Below, piece by piece: positions 16,718 through 26,631 of a stretch of DNA of 64,000 nucleotides. Numbering within the stretch: position 1 is the first letter of the stretch; each line of letters starts with the position of its first letter. The translations under genes were made by a program, and so were the position numbers. The DNA comes from Nocardioides currus. GTDB taxonomy: Bacteria > Actinomycetota > Actinomycetes > Propionibacteriales > Nocardioidaceae. The stretch spans positions 62,357 to 126,356 of the forward strand of contig NZ_PYXZ01000003.1 of the NCBI RefSeq assembly GCF_003057875.1, read 5' to 3'. The notes under the pieces are model-generated. The model saw nothing but the letters and a program-made list of their open reading frames with translations, searched no databases and was not told the origin of the DNA.

Positions 16718-18346
16718 TCAACGGCGTCGAACCCGTGACAACGCCGCATCGGTCAGGGAGGTGACCTCCGTGATCCGCAGCGCGCGGGCGAGCAGGAGCA
16801 CGACGGCGACGCCGGCCCCGCCGGCGAGACCGCCCCGGAGCAGCGACAGCAGCAGGCCGGGCTCCTCGCCGAGCCCGTCGAGAGCGCGCTCGACGCCCCA
16901 CGCCACCGCACCGGCGAGCAGGCACACGATCGCCATCCGCACGACGAAGCGCAGCAGGCGCGCGGTGTCGAGCCCACCGACCGTGCGGCGCAGGGCGGTG
17001 TAGCTCAGCGCCGACCCCACGACGTACGACGCACCCCACGCGACCACGAGCGCGGGCGCGGTCCGGTCGGCCGAGGACCGGCCGACGAGCACGAGGGCCA
17101 GCGCGATGTTGGTGGCCGAGATCGCGCACTGGATCCAGAACACCCGGCGGGTCTGCTCGAGGGCGTAGAAGCCGCGCAGCATCAGGTAGTGCACGGTGAA
17201 GAAGACCAGCGCCGGCCCGAAGAGGGCGAGCGTCGGCGCGAACGCCGCGGGATCGCCGGCCCCGACGCCGAAGAGCACGCCGGCGACGTCGCGGGCCAGG
17301 ACCGGCATCAGCACCGCGAAGGGGAGGACGACGACCAGCGCGGTGCGCAGCGTGGTGGAGACGGTGCGGCCGAGGTCGAGCAGCCGGCGGTCCGCGGCGT
17401 GGTCGGAGAGGCGCGGCAGGATCGCGGTGGTCAGGGAGACGGTCACGATCGCGTGCGGCACCATCATGATCAGGAAGCTGCTGGCGTAGACGGTGTTGCC
17501 GGTGCCGCCACCGTCCACGGTGCCGCTCGAGGCGAGCCAGGTCACCACGAGGAACGCGATCTGGTTGACCACGACGAACAGCACGGTCCACAGGCCCAGC
17601 CGCAGGGTGTGGCCCAGGCCGGTGTCGCGGAAGTCGAAGCGCGGGCGGTAGTGGAAGCCCGCCTTGCGGAGGTAGGGCAGCAGGATGAGGAGCTGGGCGA
17701 CGATGCCGAGCGTGGACCCGAGCCCGAGCAGCAGCTCCTGGTTGCTCGTGTAGGGGCCGACCTGCGCGGCCTCGCTCGCCGGGCCCCACACCAGGAGGTA
17801 GCCGCTGAGCACCGCGACCGCGATGACGTTGTTGGCGATCGGGGCCCACATCATCGGCCCGAAGCTGCGGCGGGCGTTGAGGACCTGCCCGACCAGCACG
17901 AACATGCCGTAGAAGAACACCTGCGGCAGGCAGTAGCGGGTGAAGTCGATCGCGGACTCGAGGTGCGCCGCCCGGTCGGGCTCGTAGTAGCGGTCGGCGA
18001 GGTAGAGCTGCAGGAGCAGCGGCGCGGCGACGACCAGCACCACCGTGACCACGGCGAGGAAGATCGCCGACAGGGTGATGATCCGCGAGGCGTAGGCGTC
18101 GCCGCCGTCCTCGTCGAACTTCTGTGCCCGCACCAGCTGCGGCACCAGCACCGCGTTGAAGACGCCACCCGCGACGAGGATGTAGACCGCGTTGGGGATG
18201 GTGTTGGCGATGGTGAAGATGTCGGCGTGCAGCGTCTGTCCGAGCGCCGCGATGATCAGCAGCGTCCGGAGGTAGCCGCTCAGGCGGGACACGATCGTCC
18301 CCGCCGCCATCACTGCGCTGGAGGCGAGGATCTTCTGGTCGCTCAT
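16718..18346 (-). CDS. murJ: Lipid II flippase MurJ (MviN)
   Basis: This 542-aa membrane protein with about 14 helices is an MOP-superfamily flippase that moves lipid II across the membrane for peptidoglycan synthesis. Its N-terminus (AVMAAGTIVSRLSGYLRTLLI, containing the conserved SR.SGYLR) is characteristic. It lacks the C-terminal kinase-like domain of mycobacterial MviN; that part is the next gene. I chose the ATG at 18346 (MSDQKIL), which follows the DUF6049 stop by 10 nt. A longer reading to 18496 overlaps that gene and has no membrane character. Confidence 0.94.
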   Translation of the reverse strand: MSDQKILASSAVMAAGTIVSRLSGYLRTLLIIAALGQTLHADIFTIANTIPNAVYILVAGGVFNAVLVPQLVRAQKFDEDGGDAYASRIITLSAIFLAVVTVVLVVAAPLLLQLYLADRYYEPDRAAHLESAIDFTRYCLPQVFFYGMFVLVGQVLNARRSFGPMMWAPIANNVIAVAVLSGYLLVWGPASEAAQVGPYTSNQELLLGLGSTLGIVAQLLILLPYLRKAGFHYRPRFDFRDTGLGHTLRLGLWTVLFVVVNQIAFLVVTWLASSGTVDGGGTGNTVYASSFLIMMVPHAIVTVSLTTAILPRLSDHAADRRLLDLGRTVSTTLRTALVVVLPFAVLMPVLARDVAGVLFGVGAGDPAAFAPTLALFGPALVFFTVHYLMLRGFYALEQTRRVFWIQCAISATNIALALVLVGRSSADRTAPALVVAWGASYVVGSALSYTALRRTVGGLDTARLLRFVVRMAIVCLLAGAVAWGVERALDGLGEEPGLLLSLLRGGLAGGAGVAVVLLLARALRITEVTSLTDAALSRVRRR

Positions 18347-18356
18347 CCGATCGGGC

Positions 18357-20690
18357 TCACGCGTCGGTCCCGACGTGGGTCGTGGTCGGCTCGTCGGCCG
18401 GCTCGCCGGGGTCGGTCGTCGCTTCCTCGTCGCCGCCACGACCGCGGATCCGGCGCACGAGGCGTACGGCGATGGTCCCGAACAGCAGCAGGGCACCGCC
18501 CGCGATCAGCAGCCAGATGATCCCGCTGACCTGCGCGGCGCGGATCTGGACCGCGGTGGAACCGCCGAGCGGGGCGCCCTCGAGGTCGGTGACCAGCAGC
18601 TCGAGCTGGTGGATGCCGGGCTCCGTGGCCCGGACGGTGGGCAGGATGCGGGTGCGCGCGCCGGCGTTGAGCTGGATCTCCTCGAGGTCCTCGAGCCGTA
18701 GCCCGCCGTCGGAGCGGGCAGCGATGCGCACGGTCACCGGCTGGTCGAGGCCGTTGACGATGTCGGCGCCGAGCGGACCGCTCTCGCTGGACAGGGTGAC
18801 GGCGTCGGGCGCGTCGATGGTGACGCTGTCGAGCTGGTCGGTGATGAAGTCGCTCGCCGCGGCCGTCGACTCGACCGCGTCCTCCCGGTTGGCGCGGTGT
18901 CCGACCGAGAGCCCCATGAGCGACTCGTCGGCGACCTGCTGGCGGACGAGGTTCTGCTGCGAGAGGAGCCTGGAGAGCAGGGTGCCGCGGGCGGTGAGCC
19001 GGTCGGCCGCGCTGAAGCTGGCGATCCCGAGCTCGGCCTGCTCGTCCTCGTCGAGGTAGGCCAGGTCGTTGCCGCTCACCGACACGGCCGAACGGAGGGC
19101 CAGGTCGGCGACCTCGACGGGGCGCAGCCACGGCACGTCCAGACCGTCGAAGAGCCGGCTGGAGTCGGCGGACTGCCAGTCGGCCGGCAGCATCATCACG
19201 ACGGGGGCGGTCGAGCCCGACTGGAGCCGCAGGGCCGCCTCGCTGAGGAGGCGCTGGCGCAGCGCCAGCGGGTCGGCGGCGGCCGTCGGTCCGGGACCGC
19301 CGGCGGCGGCCCCGCTGGAGGTGACGATCACCTTGTGGTCGAGGAGACGGACCAGCGACTGCGGCGCGTCCGGGGGCTCGGCGAAGGAGGTGTCGGCGAC
19401 CAGGATCGTGCTGTCGGGCGTGGCCGCCTCGATCGCGGCCGGGCTCAGGATGCCGTCGCGCGGCGCGATCGCGGGGGTGGACCGGACGCCGAGATAGTCC
19501 ATCACCTGGCTGCTGCGCCGGACCGCCTGCTGGTAGTACGTCGAGCCGTGGGCGGCGGCCGCGGAGACGTCGAGGTCGCCGAAGGGCAGCGACAGCACCG
19601 TCTGGTCGGCGGTGAGCTGCTTGAAGCGGTCGAGCCAGGCCTGGGCCACCGCGGCGACCTGCTGCTGCGACTCGGTCAACGTCGTGCCGGGCACCACCTG
19701 CGGGACCGGGTCGGAGGCCGTGGCGTAGGGGTCGGGGTCGGCCGGCGCGCCCCCCTCGGGGGTGTCGGGCTGCTCGGTCGGCGACTCGGTGGGCGTCTCG
19801 GTCGCGGCGGGGTCGGGGGCGAGGCTGCGGGCGGGGTTGCCGGCGGCCAGTCGGGCGACGGCGGCCGGGACGGCTGGGTCGACCAGCCAGGTCAGCGGCA
19901 CCTCGCTGCCGGAGTCGCCGGCCGAGAGCAGGGAGTGCAGTCGCCCGCCCACGCCGAGCGAGCGCGCCCAGCGGCCGACCTTGTCGACGCGACCGTCGGG
20001 CGTGAGCCACACCGTCTGGCGGATCGGCACCACGATCGCGGACTCGACGCTGTCCACCGTCGCCGGGCCGACGCCCTTCGCGGGCTTCGAGGCGGGCACG
20101 AGCGGGATGAAGGTGCGTGCCCGGCCGTCCATGAAGTCGTCGCGCGGGAGTGAGGAGATCCCGCTCGCGTGCACCCCCAGCCAGTAGACGCCGGGCTCGG
20201 AGATCGTCAGCTCCGAGCGCGGCACGGTGAGCGAGAAGTCCTGCGTCTGGTCGGGCTCGAGCTCGGCGACGGTGTCCTCGGTGCCCGGGGTGATGACGCG
20301 CTCGCCGACGAAGGCGTCGTCCTCGATGGTCGCGGAGGCCGCGAGCGTCGACGCGTCGACCAGGGGCGCCAGCGAGCGGAAGGCGTAGAGGTTGATCTCG
20401 GTCCACGGCTCGTCGCTCTGGTTGGTCACGGTCCCCGTGATCGTGATCGGGCGGTCGTCGTCGCTGAGGGTGGAGGGCGAGATCGAGTCGATGTGCACCC
20501 GCAGCGGGTCCACGTCGGCCCTGGCCGGCGCGTGCGCGCGGGGCTTTCCCTGGCCGGCGGCGTGCGCTGTGCCACCCGCGAGCCCGAGGAGGGCGACGAC
20601 GAGGGCGAGCGCGACGAGCAACGGCGAGCGGGCCGTCATCGTCCGTCCCCGGGTCCTCCGGGCAGGGAGGGAGGGGGACGGGTGCTGCAC
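18357..20690 (-). CDS. Secreted membrane-anchored DUF6049 family protein
   Basis: This 777-aa exported protein has a signal segment (MTARSPLLVALALVVALLG), a large extracytoplasmic region beginning with an Ig-like module (VHIDSISPSTLSDDDRPITI), Pro/Glu-rich linkers and a C-terminal transmembrane helix (GIIWLLIAGGALLLF) with a basic tail. It corresponds in position and layout to mycobacterial Rv3909, next to MurJ, so a cell-wall role is likely; the biochemical function is unknown. GTG 20690 is chosen because TAGAGT lies 6 nt upstream, as in a leaderless gene. ATG 20639 is the alternative and gives a shorter signal peptide. Confidence 0.85.
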   Translation of the reverse strand: MQHPSPSLPARRTRGRTMTARSPLLVALALVVALLGLAGGTAHAAGQGKPRAHAPARADVDPLRVHIDSISPSTLSDDDRPITITGTVTNQSDEPWTEINLYAFRSLAPLVDASTLAASATIEDDAFVGERVITPGTEDTVAELEPDQTQDFSLTVPRSELTISEPGVYWLGVHASGISSLPRDDFMDGRARTFIPLVPASKPAKGVGPATVDSVESAIVVPIRQTVWLTPDGRVDKVGRWARSLGVGGRLHSLLSAGDSGSEVPLTWLVDPAVPAAVARLAAGNPARSLAPDPAATETPTESPTEQPDTPEGGAPADPDPYATASDPVPQVVPGTTLTESQQQVAAVAQAWLDRFKQLTADQTVLSLPFGDLDVSAAAAHGSTYYQQAVRRSSQVMDYLGVRSTPAIAPRDGILSPAAIEAATPDSTILVADTSFAEPPDAPQSLVRLLDHKVIVTSSGAAAGGPGPTAAADPLALRQRLLSEAALRLQSGSTAPVVMMLPADWQSADSSRLFDGLDVPWLRPVEVADLALRSAVSVSGNDLAYLDEDEQAELGIASFSAADRLTARGTLLSRLLSQQNLVRQQVADESLMGLSVGHRANREDAVESTAAASDFITDQLDSVTIDAPDAVTLSSESGPLGADIVNGLDQPVTVRIAARSDGGLRLEDLEEIQLNAGARTRILPTVRATEPGIHQLELLVTDLEGAPLGGSTAVQIRAAQVSGIIWLLIAGGALLLFGTIAVRLVRRIRGRGGDEEATTDPGEPADEPTTTHVGTDA

Positions 20691-20778
20691 GGAACGACTC
20701 TAGCCGCGCGTTCCTCGTGCTCCGGGACGACGCTCGCGACCGGGCACTTTCGGTGTCGACCCCCTAGAGTTGACCCCC

Positions 20779-22245
20779 GTGTCCGACGCCGCCCTGCCCC
20801 CGTTGACCATCGTCGAGGTGCAGCGGCGCGTGGGCGAGGAGCTGACCCGGATCGGCCCCGTCATCGACGAGCTGGGCGCCCGGTTCGCCGCCGCGGGCGA
20901 GGAGCTGGCGCTGGTGGGCGGGCCCGTCCGGGACGCCATGCTGGGCCGCCTGCAGAACGACCTCGACTTCACCACCTCCGCCCGGCCCGAGACGACCGAG
21001 AAGCTGCTCGCCGGCTGGGTCGACGCGATCTGGGACATGGGCCGGGCCTTCGGCACCATCGGCGCCCGCATCGGCGAGTGGCAGGTCGAGATCACGACCT
21101 ACCGTGCCGAGACCTACGACCCGTCCTCGCGCAAGCCCGACGTGGAGTACGGCGCCGACCTGACCGGCGACCTCGGCCGGCGCGACTTCACGGTCAACGC
21201 GATGGCGGTGAGCGTGCCGGGCCGCGGGTTCGAGGACCCCTACGGCGGGCTCGTCGACCTGGCCAACCGCACGCTGCGCACGCCCGGACGCCCCGAGGAC
21301 TCCTTCTCCGACGACCCGCTGCGGATGATGCGCGCCGCCCGGTTCGCCGCCCAGCTCGGCTTCGAGGTCGCCCCCGAGGTGGTCGCGGCGATGACCGCGA
21401 TGGCCGGCCGGATCGAGATCATCTCCGCCGAGCGGGTCCGCGACGAGCTGGTCAAGCTGGTGTGCGCACCGTTCCCCCGGCTCGGGCTCTCGCTGCTGGT
21501 GGACACCGGCCTGGCGGCGTACGTCCTGCCCGAGCTGCCCGCCCTCGCCCTCGAGCGCGACGAGCACCACCGGCACAAGGACGTCTACGAGCACACCCTG
21601 ACCGTGCTGGAGCAGTCGATCGACCTCGAGTCGCGGCTCGGCGGCGGCCCCGACTTCGTCTCGCGCTTCGCCGCGCTGATGCACGACGTCGGCAAGCCCC
21701 GCACCCGGCGCTTCGAGTCGGGCGGGGTCGTCACCTTCCACCACCACGACGTGGTCGGCGCCAAGATGACCCGCAAGCGGATGCAGGCGCTGCGCTTCTC
21801 CAACGCCGAGACCGACGCGGTCGCCCGGCTGGTCGAGCTGCACCTGCGCTTCCACGGCTACGGCTCCGGCGAGTGGACCGACTCCGCCGTGCGCCGCTAC
21901 GTCCGCGACGCCGGCGACCAGCTCGCGCGGCTGCACATCCTGACCCGCGCCGACTGCACCACCCGCAACCAGCGCAAGGCCGACCGGCTGCGCCGGACCT
22001 ACGACTCGCTCGAGGAGCGGATCGCCCGGCTGGCCGAGCAGGAGGAGCTCGACGCGATCCGGCCCGACCTCGACGGCGCCCAGATCATGGAGATCCTCGG
22101 CATCGGGCCCGGCCCCCGCGTCGGTGCGGCCTACAAGCACCTGCTCGAGCTGCGGATGGACCACGGCCCGATGAGCGCCGACGAGGCCCGTGAGGCGCTC
22201 ATCACCTGGGCGGACTCCCACCCGGACACCCGCCCGGGGCAGTGA
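20779..22245 (+). CDS. pcnA: CCA tRNA nucleotidyltransferase
   Basis: This 488-aa enzyme adds or repairs the 3' CCA end of tRNAs. The nucleotidyltransferase head has GGPVRD (47-52) and the metal-binding DLD (61-63), and the body has an HD domain with HDVGK near residue 302. This matches the actinobacterial PcnA/CCA group with an HD domain. It is divergent from the DUF6049 gene, as in mycobacteria. GTG 20779 lies 8 nt after TAGAGT (20765-20770); TTG 20770 in the same frame is less likely. Confidence 0.95.
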   Translation: MSDAALPPLTIVEVQRRVGEELTRIGPVIDELGARFAAAGEELALVGGPVRDAMLGRLQNDLDFTTSARPETTEKLLAGWVDAIWDMGRAFGTIGARIGEWQVEITTYRAETYDPSSRKPDVEYGADLTGDLGRRDFTVNAMAVSVPGRGFEDPYGGLVDLANRTLRTPGRPEDSFSDDPLRMMRAARFAAQLGFEVAPEVVAAMTAMAGRIEIISAERVRDELVKLVCAPFPRLGLSLLVDTGLAAYVLPELPALALERDEHHRHKDVYEHTLTVLEQSIDLESRLGGGPDFVSRFAALMHDVGKPRTRRFESGGVVTFHHHDVVGAKMTRKRMQALRFSNAETDAVARLVELHLRFHGYGSGEWTDSAVRRYVRDAGDQLARLHILTRADCTTRNQRKADRLRRTYDSLEERIARLAEQEELDAIRPDLDGAQIMEILGIGPGPRVGAAYKHLLELRMDHGPMSADEAREALITWADSHPDTRPGQ

Positions 22246-22288
22246 TCGGGCGCTGAGCGGTCGCCGTACGCCCTTCTCATCGGTCGCG

Positions 22289-22338
22289 GCGGTGCGTGAG
22301 CCACCGTGCGGGGCTCGGGAACGTGGCTGGGCCACCGC
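22289..22338. repeat. REP-like 50-nt palindromic repeat, copy R1
   Basis: A 50-nt imperfect palindrome starts gcggtgcgtgagccac and ends gggccaccgc. It is aligned without gaps to R2 (22373-22422), R3 (37046-37095) and R4 (37128-37177). It is intergenic, downstream of pcnA. Confidence 0.7.
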
Positions 22339-22372
22339 TCCGGGGGCGTGTCGTCCCGCGCCGCGCCCGGCC

Positions 22373-22422
22373 GCGGTGAGTGAGCCACGTTCCCAGGCTC
22401 GAGAACGTGGCCGGGTCACCGC
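22373..22422. repeat. REP-like 50-nt palindromic repeat, copy R2
   Basis: This is the second copy, 84 nt from R1. The outer arms gcggtga/tcaccgc and inner arms gccacgttc/gaacgtggc pair, so a single strand could fold into a long hairpin. The rest of 22246-22477 holds no gene that I can support. Confidence 0.72.
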
Positions 22423-22477
22423 CGCGGCGCCGGGCTCGACCTCCAGCCCGTCCCGACCCCACTCACGCCACCAAAGA

Positions 22478-22513
22478 AGCACTCCCGCCCCCATCAGTGG
22501 GGGCGGGAGTGCT
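22478..22513. terminator. Strong bidirectional terminator between pcnA and ino1
   Basis: A perfect 16-bp stem (22478-22493 with 22498-22513) has a tcag loop and a C/G-rich core, preceded by aaag on the pcnA side. It lies 38 nt after the ino1 stop on the minus strand. Confidence 0.85.
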
Positions 22514-22551
22514 GTGTTCGTGGCGTTACTCGCCGCAGGCGAGGAGGAGGT

Positions 22552-23634
22552 TCACTCCCCGGCGATGAACTTCTCGAGCTCGGCGCGACCGAGGTCGTCG
22601 GGCATCTGCACCGGCGGGCTCTTCATGAGGTACGTCGACGCGGGGATGATCGGGCCGCCGATGCCGCGGTCCATGGCGATCTTCGCGGCGCGGACGGCGT
22701 CGATGATGATGCCGGCCGAGTTGGGCGAGTCCCAGACCTCGAGCTTGTACTCCAGGTTGAGCGGGACGTCGCCGAACGCGCGACCCTCGAGGCGGACGTA
22801 GGCCCACTTGCGGTCGTCGAGCCAGGCGACGTAGTCCGAGGGACCGATGTGGACGTTCTTGCTGTCGATCTTGTCGGCCAGCTCGCCCTTGAGGTTGGAG
22901 GTGACGGCCTGGGTCTTGGAGACCTTCTTGGACTCCAGGCGCTCGCGCTCGAGCATGTTCTTGAAGTCCATGTTGCCGCCGACGTTGAGCTGGTAGGTGC
23001 GGTCCAGCGCGACGCCGCGGTCCTCGAACAGCTTCGCCATCACGCGGTGGGTGATGGTGGCGCCGACCTGCGACTTGATGTCGTCGCCGACGATCGGGAC
23101 GCCGGCGTCCTCGAACTTCTTGGCCCACTCGGGGTCGGAGGCGATGAACACGGGCAGCGCGTTGACGAAGCCGCAGCCGGCGTCGATGGCGCACTGGGCG
23201 TAGAACTTGTCCGCCTCCTCGGAGCCGACGGGGAGGTAGGACACGACGACGTCGGCCTTCGCGTCCTTGAGGGCGGCCACGACGTCGACCGCGTCGGCGG
23301 GCGACTCGTCGATGGTGGCGCGGTAGTACTTGCCCAGACCGTCGAGGGTCGGGCCGCGCTGGACCTCGACACCGATGGTCGGCACGTCGCAGATCTTGAT
23401 GGTGTTGTTCTCGGAGGCGTTGATGGCCTCGGAGAGGTCCTTGCCGACCTTCTTGTCGTCGACGTCGAACGCGGCGACGAACTCGACGTCGGAGACGTGG
23501 TAGTCACCGAACTTGACGTGCATGAGGCCCGGCACGGTCGTGCTCGGGTCGGCGTCCTTGTAGTACTCCACGCCCTGGATGAGGGAGGTGGCGCAGTTGC
23601 CGACCCCCACGATTGCAACTCGTACGGACCCCAT
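22552..23634 (-). CDS. ino1: Inositol-3-phosphate synthase
   Basis: This 360-aa NAD-dependent enzyme converts glucose 6-phosphate to myo-inositol 3-phosphate, the first step toward phosphatidylinositol and mycothiol. The N-terminal NAD-binding motif is [10 protein letters not shown] (6-15). Conserved family segments include [12 protein letters not shown], the active-site lysine region and [13 protein letters not shown]. The length is close to mycobacterial Ino1. The ATG at 23634 has AAGGAGAG about 5 nt upstream. It follows padR by 44 nt, so padR-ino1 is probably one operon under PadR control. Confidence 0.97.
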   Translation of the reverse strand: MGSVRVAIVGVGNCATSLIQGVEYYKDADPSTTVPGLMHVKFGDYHVSDVEFVAAFDVDDKKVGKDLSEAINASENNTIKICDVPTIGVEVQRGPTLDGLGKYYRATIDESPADAVDVVAALKDAKADVVVSYLPVGSEEADKFYAQCAIDAGCGFVNALPVFIASDPEWAKKFEDAGVPIVGDDIKSQVGATITHRVMAKLFEDRGVALDRTYQLNVGGNMDFKNMLERERLESKKVSKTQAVTSNLKGELADKIDSKNVHIGPSDYVAWLDDRKWAYVRLEGRAFGDVPLNLEYKLEVWDSPNSAGIIIDAVRAAKIAMDRGIGGPIIPASTYLMKSPPVQMPDDLGRAELEKFIAGE

Positions 23635-23678
23635 GGGGACTCTCCTTGTCTGACTGGACACTTGGTTGAAGCTGGTGG

Positions 23679-24257
23679 TCATCGATCGGTGTTCTGGGAG
23701 CTGGAGGGTGGCTGCGTGAGCGGCTCGCCGCGCTCGGCCGAGATGAGGTCGGAGAGCCAGCGCACCTCGCGCTCGACGGACTCGACCCCGTGCCGCTGCA
23801 GCTCGGCGGCGTAGCGGTTGACCTCGGCCTGCGTGCGGTCGAGCTCGGACTGGACCCGGGCCAGTCGTTCCTGGAGACGGGTACGGCGACCCTCGAGCAC
23901 CCGCAACCGGATCTCCATGTCGGTGCGGCCGAAGAACGCGAACCGGATGTCGAAGTTGTCGTCCTCCCACGCGGTCGGACCCACCTCCGACATCAGGCGC
24001 TCGAACTCGGCGTGCCCGGCCTCGGTCACCTCGTAGACGATGCGGGGGCGGCGGGTCACCGGGGTGGTGGTCGTCGCCTCCTCGATGAGGCTGGCGCGGA
24101 GCATCTTCTTCAGCGCGGGATACAGCGATCCGTAGGACAGCACCCGCCCCCAGCCGAGCATGAGGTTGAGCCGCTTGCGCAGCTCGTAGCCGTGCATGGG
24201 GCCCTCGTGCAGCAGTCCGAGGACTGCCAGCTCGATGGTCTCTGCGCGACGTGCCAT
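23679..24257 (-). CDS. PadR family transcriptional regulator
   Basis: This 192-aa regulator has an N-terminal winged helix ([35 protein letters not shown]) and a C-terminal helical dimerisation coiled coil (about 110-170). ATG 24257 is supported by TACGAT (24270-24265) 7 nt upstream. That -10 element lies inside the palindrome TATCGTAGCGATA, so PadR probably represses itself, and therefore ino1, by covering its own -10. The equivalent gene (Rv0047c) also sits beside ino1 in M. tuberculosis. Confidence 0.92.
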   Translation of the reverse strand: MARRAETIELAVLGLLHEGPMHGYELRKRLNLMLGWGRVLSYGSLYPALKKMLRASLIEEATTTTPVTRRPRIVYEVTEAGHAEFERLMSEVGPTAWEDDNFDIRFAFFGRTDMEIRLRVLEGRRTRLQERLARVQSELDRTQAEVNRYAAELQRHGVESVEREVRWLSDLISAERGEPLTQPPSSSQNTDR

Positions 24258-24263
24258 ACGACC

Positions 24264-24276
24264 TATCGTAGCGATA
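24264..24276. promoter_or_regulatory. Palindromic operator candidate overlapping the padR -10
   Basis: TATCG-TAG-CGATA is an AT-rich palindrome in a high-GC region, between divergent padR and ponA. The padR -10 (TACGAT, minus strand) is contained in it. The ponA -10 candidate (TACCCT, 24319-24324) is 43 nt away, so control is expected mainly on padR-ino1. Confidence 0.6.
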
Positions 24277-24330
24277 TATCCGCGAGCCGCTAATCGTGGT
24301 CGTGGTCGTGTCTCCCCGTACCCTTTGGCC

Positions 24331-26631
24331 GTGAGCAAGCGCAGAGCCGACGGACGTCCCGTCACCCGACGACCGAACAAGCCGAAGAAGACGGCCGGCC
24401 AGCGGGCGCGAGGCATCCTGAAGAAGCTGGCGATCCTCGGGGTCGTGGGGCTCCTGATCCTCTCGGGGATCCTGGTCGTGCTCTACCAGGCGATAGCGAT
24501 CCCCGAGCCCAACGAGGCGTTCAAGGCGCAGACGACGTTCGTCTACTACAGCGGCGGCGACGAGGAGCTCGGCACCTACTACGACGACCAGAACCGCGAG
24601 TCCATCCCCCTGTCGGAGATGCCGCAGACGATGCAGGACGCCGTCGTCGCCGCGGAGAACCGCACCTTCTGGACCGACAACGGCATCGACCCCAAGGGCA
24701 TCCTGCGCGCCGCCTTCTCGAACGCCCGCGGCAACGCCCAGCAGGGCGCCTCGACCATCACCCAGCAGTACGTCAAGATCCTCTACCTCACGAGCGAGCG
24801 CAGCTACCAGCGCAAGATCAAGGAGGCGGTGGTCTCCCTCAAGATCCGCAACCAGCTCAGCAAGGAAGAGATCCTCGAGGGCTACCTCAACACCATCTAC
24901 TTCGGTCGCGGCGCCTACGGCATCCAGGCCGCGGCCCAGGCCTTCTTCGGCCACGACGCCAAGGACCTGAGCCTGCGCGAGAGCGCGGTCCTCGCGACCA
25001 CGCTGAACAACCCGTCGACCTACGACCCCGACAACGGCAAGGCGGCGAAGCAGGCGCTCAAGGAGCGCTACCGCTACGTCCTGTCCGGGATGGCCGACAT
25101 GGGCACCATCTCCGACGCGGAGGCCGAGAAGGCCGCCAAGCGGCTGCCCAAGTTCCCGGAGATCGCGCAGCAGAGCCAGTTCGGCGGCCAGCGCGGCCAC
25201 ATGCTGGCGTTGGTCAAGAAGGAGCTGCTCAGCCTCGGCTTCGACGAGCAGGAGATCGACGGCGGTGGGCTGCGCGTCACCACGACGTTCACCAAGGCGG
25301 CGATGGCGTCGGCCGAGGAGGGCGTGATGGAGGCCAAGCCCGAGGGCTTCGGCGACAAGGAGCTGCACATCGGCGCCGCGACCGTCGAGGTCGGCACCGG
25401 CGCGCTGCGCGGGTTCTACGGCGGCCAGGACTACCTCGACTCCCAGATCAACTGGGCGGCGACCGGCGGCATGGCCGGCTCGACGATCAAGCCGCTGACC
25501 ATCGCGGCCGCGCTCAAGGACGGCTTCTCGCTCAAGGACTCCTTCGAGGGCAACTCGCCGTACGAGTTCCCCGACGGCCTCGAGGTCAACAACGAGGGCC
25601 CGGGCGACGGCAACGACTACGGCTCGGCGGTCAGCCTCGTCACCGCGGCCGAGGAGTCGATCAACACCGCCTTCATCGACATGTCGGACTCGATGGACGA
25701 CGGCCCGGAGAAGATCTACGACATGGCCCGCGCGCTGGGCATCCCCGGCGACAAGCCGTCGCCGAAGTTCCCCGGCATCCCCAACCGCACCGTCGACTTC
25801 ACCCCCGACGACACGCTCATCACCCTCGGCAAGGGTCGCGTCAGCCCGATCAACATGGCCAACGCCTACGCCACCATCGCCAACGGCGGTGAGCGCTCCG
25901 ACGTGCACGTCGTCGAGCGGGTCGTCGACGCCAGCGGCGAGGAGCGCTACTCCTACAAGCAGAAGACCCGGCGCGCGGTCGACGAGGACATCGCCGCCGA
26001 CACGTCGTACGCCATGCAGCAGGTCGTCGCCAACGGCACCGGCCAGGCGGCGCTGGCCCTCGGGCGGCCCGCGGCCGGCAAGACCGGCACCGCGACGGGC
26101 GGCTCGGGCGAGGACCCGTACGTCTCGTCGTCGTGGTTCGCCGGCTACACCCCGCAGATGGCGACCGCGGTGATGTACGTCCGGGGCGACGGCGACAACC
26201 AGCTCGACGGCTGGCTGCCGTCCTACTTCGGTGCCGACTACCCCGCCGACACCTGGACCGCGATCATGAGCTCGATCATGGACGGCATGGACGTCGAGGA
26301 CTTCCCCGAGCCGGCGTACGTCGACGGCGACGCCCCCTCCAGCGGCCACGAGCCCTACGTCCCGCCGGCGACCAGCACCAACCCGCCGCCGCCTCCGCCC
26401 AAGCCGACCAAGTCCGCGACCATCAAGACGCAGGAGCCGGAGCCGACGCAGACCCCGTCGACGCCGGTGCCGACCACCCCGGTCCCGACGACGCCCGTGC
26501 CGACGACCCCGGTCCCGACGACCCCGGTGCCGACCGAGCCGGTGCCGACGACGCCCGTGCCGACGACCCCGCTGCCGACCGAGACCGTGCCGCCGCCGAC
26601 GGTGGCTCCGTCCCGGGCCGCCGGGCGGTGA
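24331..26631 (+). CDS. ponA: Class A penicillin-binding protein (PonA)
   Basis: This 766-aa bifunctional peptidoglycan synthase has a basic cytoplasmic tail and a membrane anchor (31-55). The glycosyltransferase domain carries catalytic Glu109 in [16 protein letters not shown] (139-146) and [20 protein letters not shown]. The transpeptidase domain has S384-T-I-K387, S443-I-N445 and K584-T-G. The usual EDR of motif 1 is ENR. The C-terminus has Pro-Val-Pro-Thr-Thr repeats, likely spanning the wall. GTG 24331 follows TACCCT by 6 nt (leaderless); an upstream ATG at 24196 overlaps padR. It matches mycobacterial PonA1 by position. Confidence 0.95.
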   Translation: MSKRRADGRPVTRRPNKPKKTAGQRARGILKKLAILGVVGLLILSGILVVLYQAIAIPEPNEAFKAQTTFVYYSGGDEELGTYYDDQNRESIPLSEMPQTMQDAVVAAENRTFWTDNGIDPKGILRAAFSNARGNAQQGASTITQQYVKILYLTSERSYQRKIKEAVVSLKIRNQLSKEEILEGYLNTIYFGRGAYGIQAAAQAFFGHDAKDLSLRESAVLATTLNNPSTYDPDNGKAAKQALKERYRYVLSGMADMGTISDAEAEKAAKRLPKFPEIAQQSQFGGQRGHMLALVKKELLSLGFDEQEIDGGGLRVTTTFTKAAMASAEEGVMEAKPEGFGDKELHIGAATVEVGTGALRGFYGGQDYLDSQINWAATGGMAGSTIKPLTIAAALKDGFSLKDSFEGNSPYEFPDGLEVNNEGPGDGNDYGSAVSLVTAAEESINTAFIDMSDSMDDGPEKIYDMARALGIPGDKPSPKFPGIPNRTVDFTPDDTLITLGKGRVSPINMANAYATIANGGERSDVHVVERVVDASGEERYSYKQKTRRAVDEDIAADTSYAMQQVVANGTGQAALALGRPAAGKTGTATGGSGEDPYVSSSWFAGYTPQMATAVMYVRGDGDNQLDGWLPSYFGADYPADTWTAIMSSIMDGMDVEDFPEPAYVDGDAPSSGHEPYVPPATSTNPPPPPPKPTKSATIKTQEPEPTQTPSTPVPTTPVPTTPVPTTPVPTTPVPTEPVPTTPVPTTPLPTETVPPPTVAPSRAAGR
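26461..26595. repeat. 15-nt tandem repeats coding Pro-Val-Pro-Thr-Thr
   Basis: About nine imperfect 15-nt units (gtgccgacgaccccg-like) code the Pro/Thr tail of PonA. This is a low-complexity coding repeat, prone to length change. Confidence 0.8.

Noticed and set aside
24196..24330. Upstream ATG as the start of ponA
   Set aside because: It overlaps padR and its operator, and the extra residues have no PBP similarity; TACCCT-N6-GTG marks the start at 24331.
22552..26349. Reading ino1 as part of a 1265-codon minus-strand frame
   Set aside because: Only the last 360 codons are Ino1; the rest is antisense to padR-upstream DNA and ponA. A good ribosome binding site marks the ATG at 23634.
26461..26595. 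CRISPR-like short repeats
   Set aside because: The repeats are in frame, code Pro-Val-Pro-Thr-Thr at the end of PonA and have no spacers.
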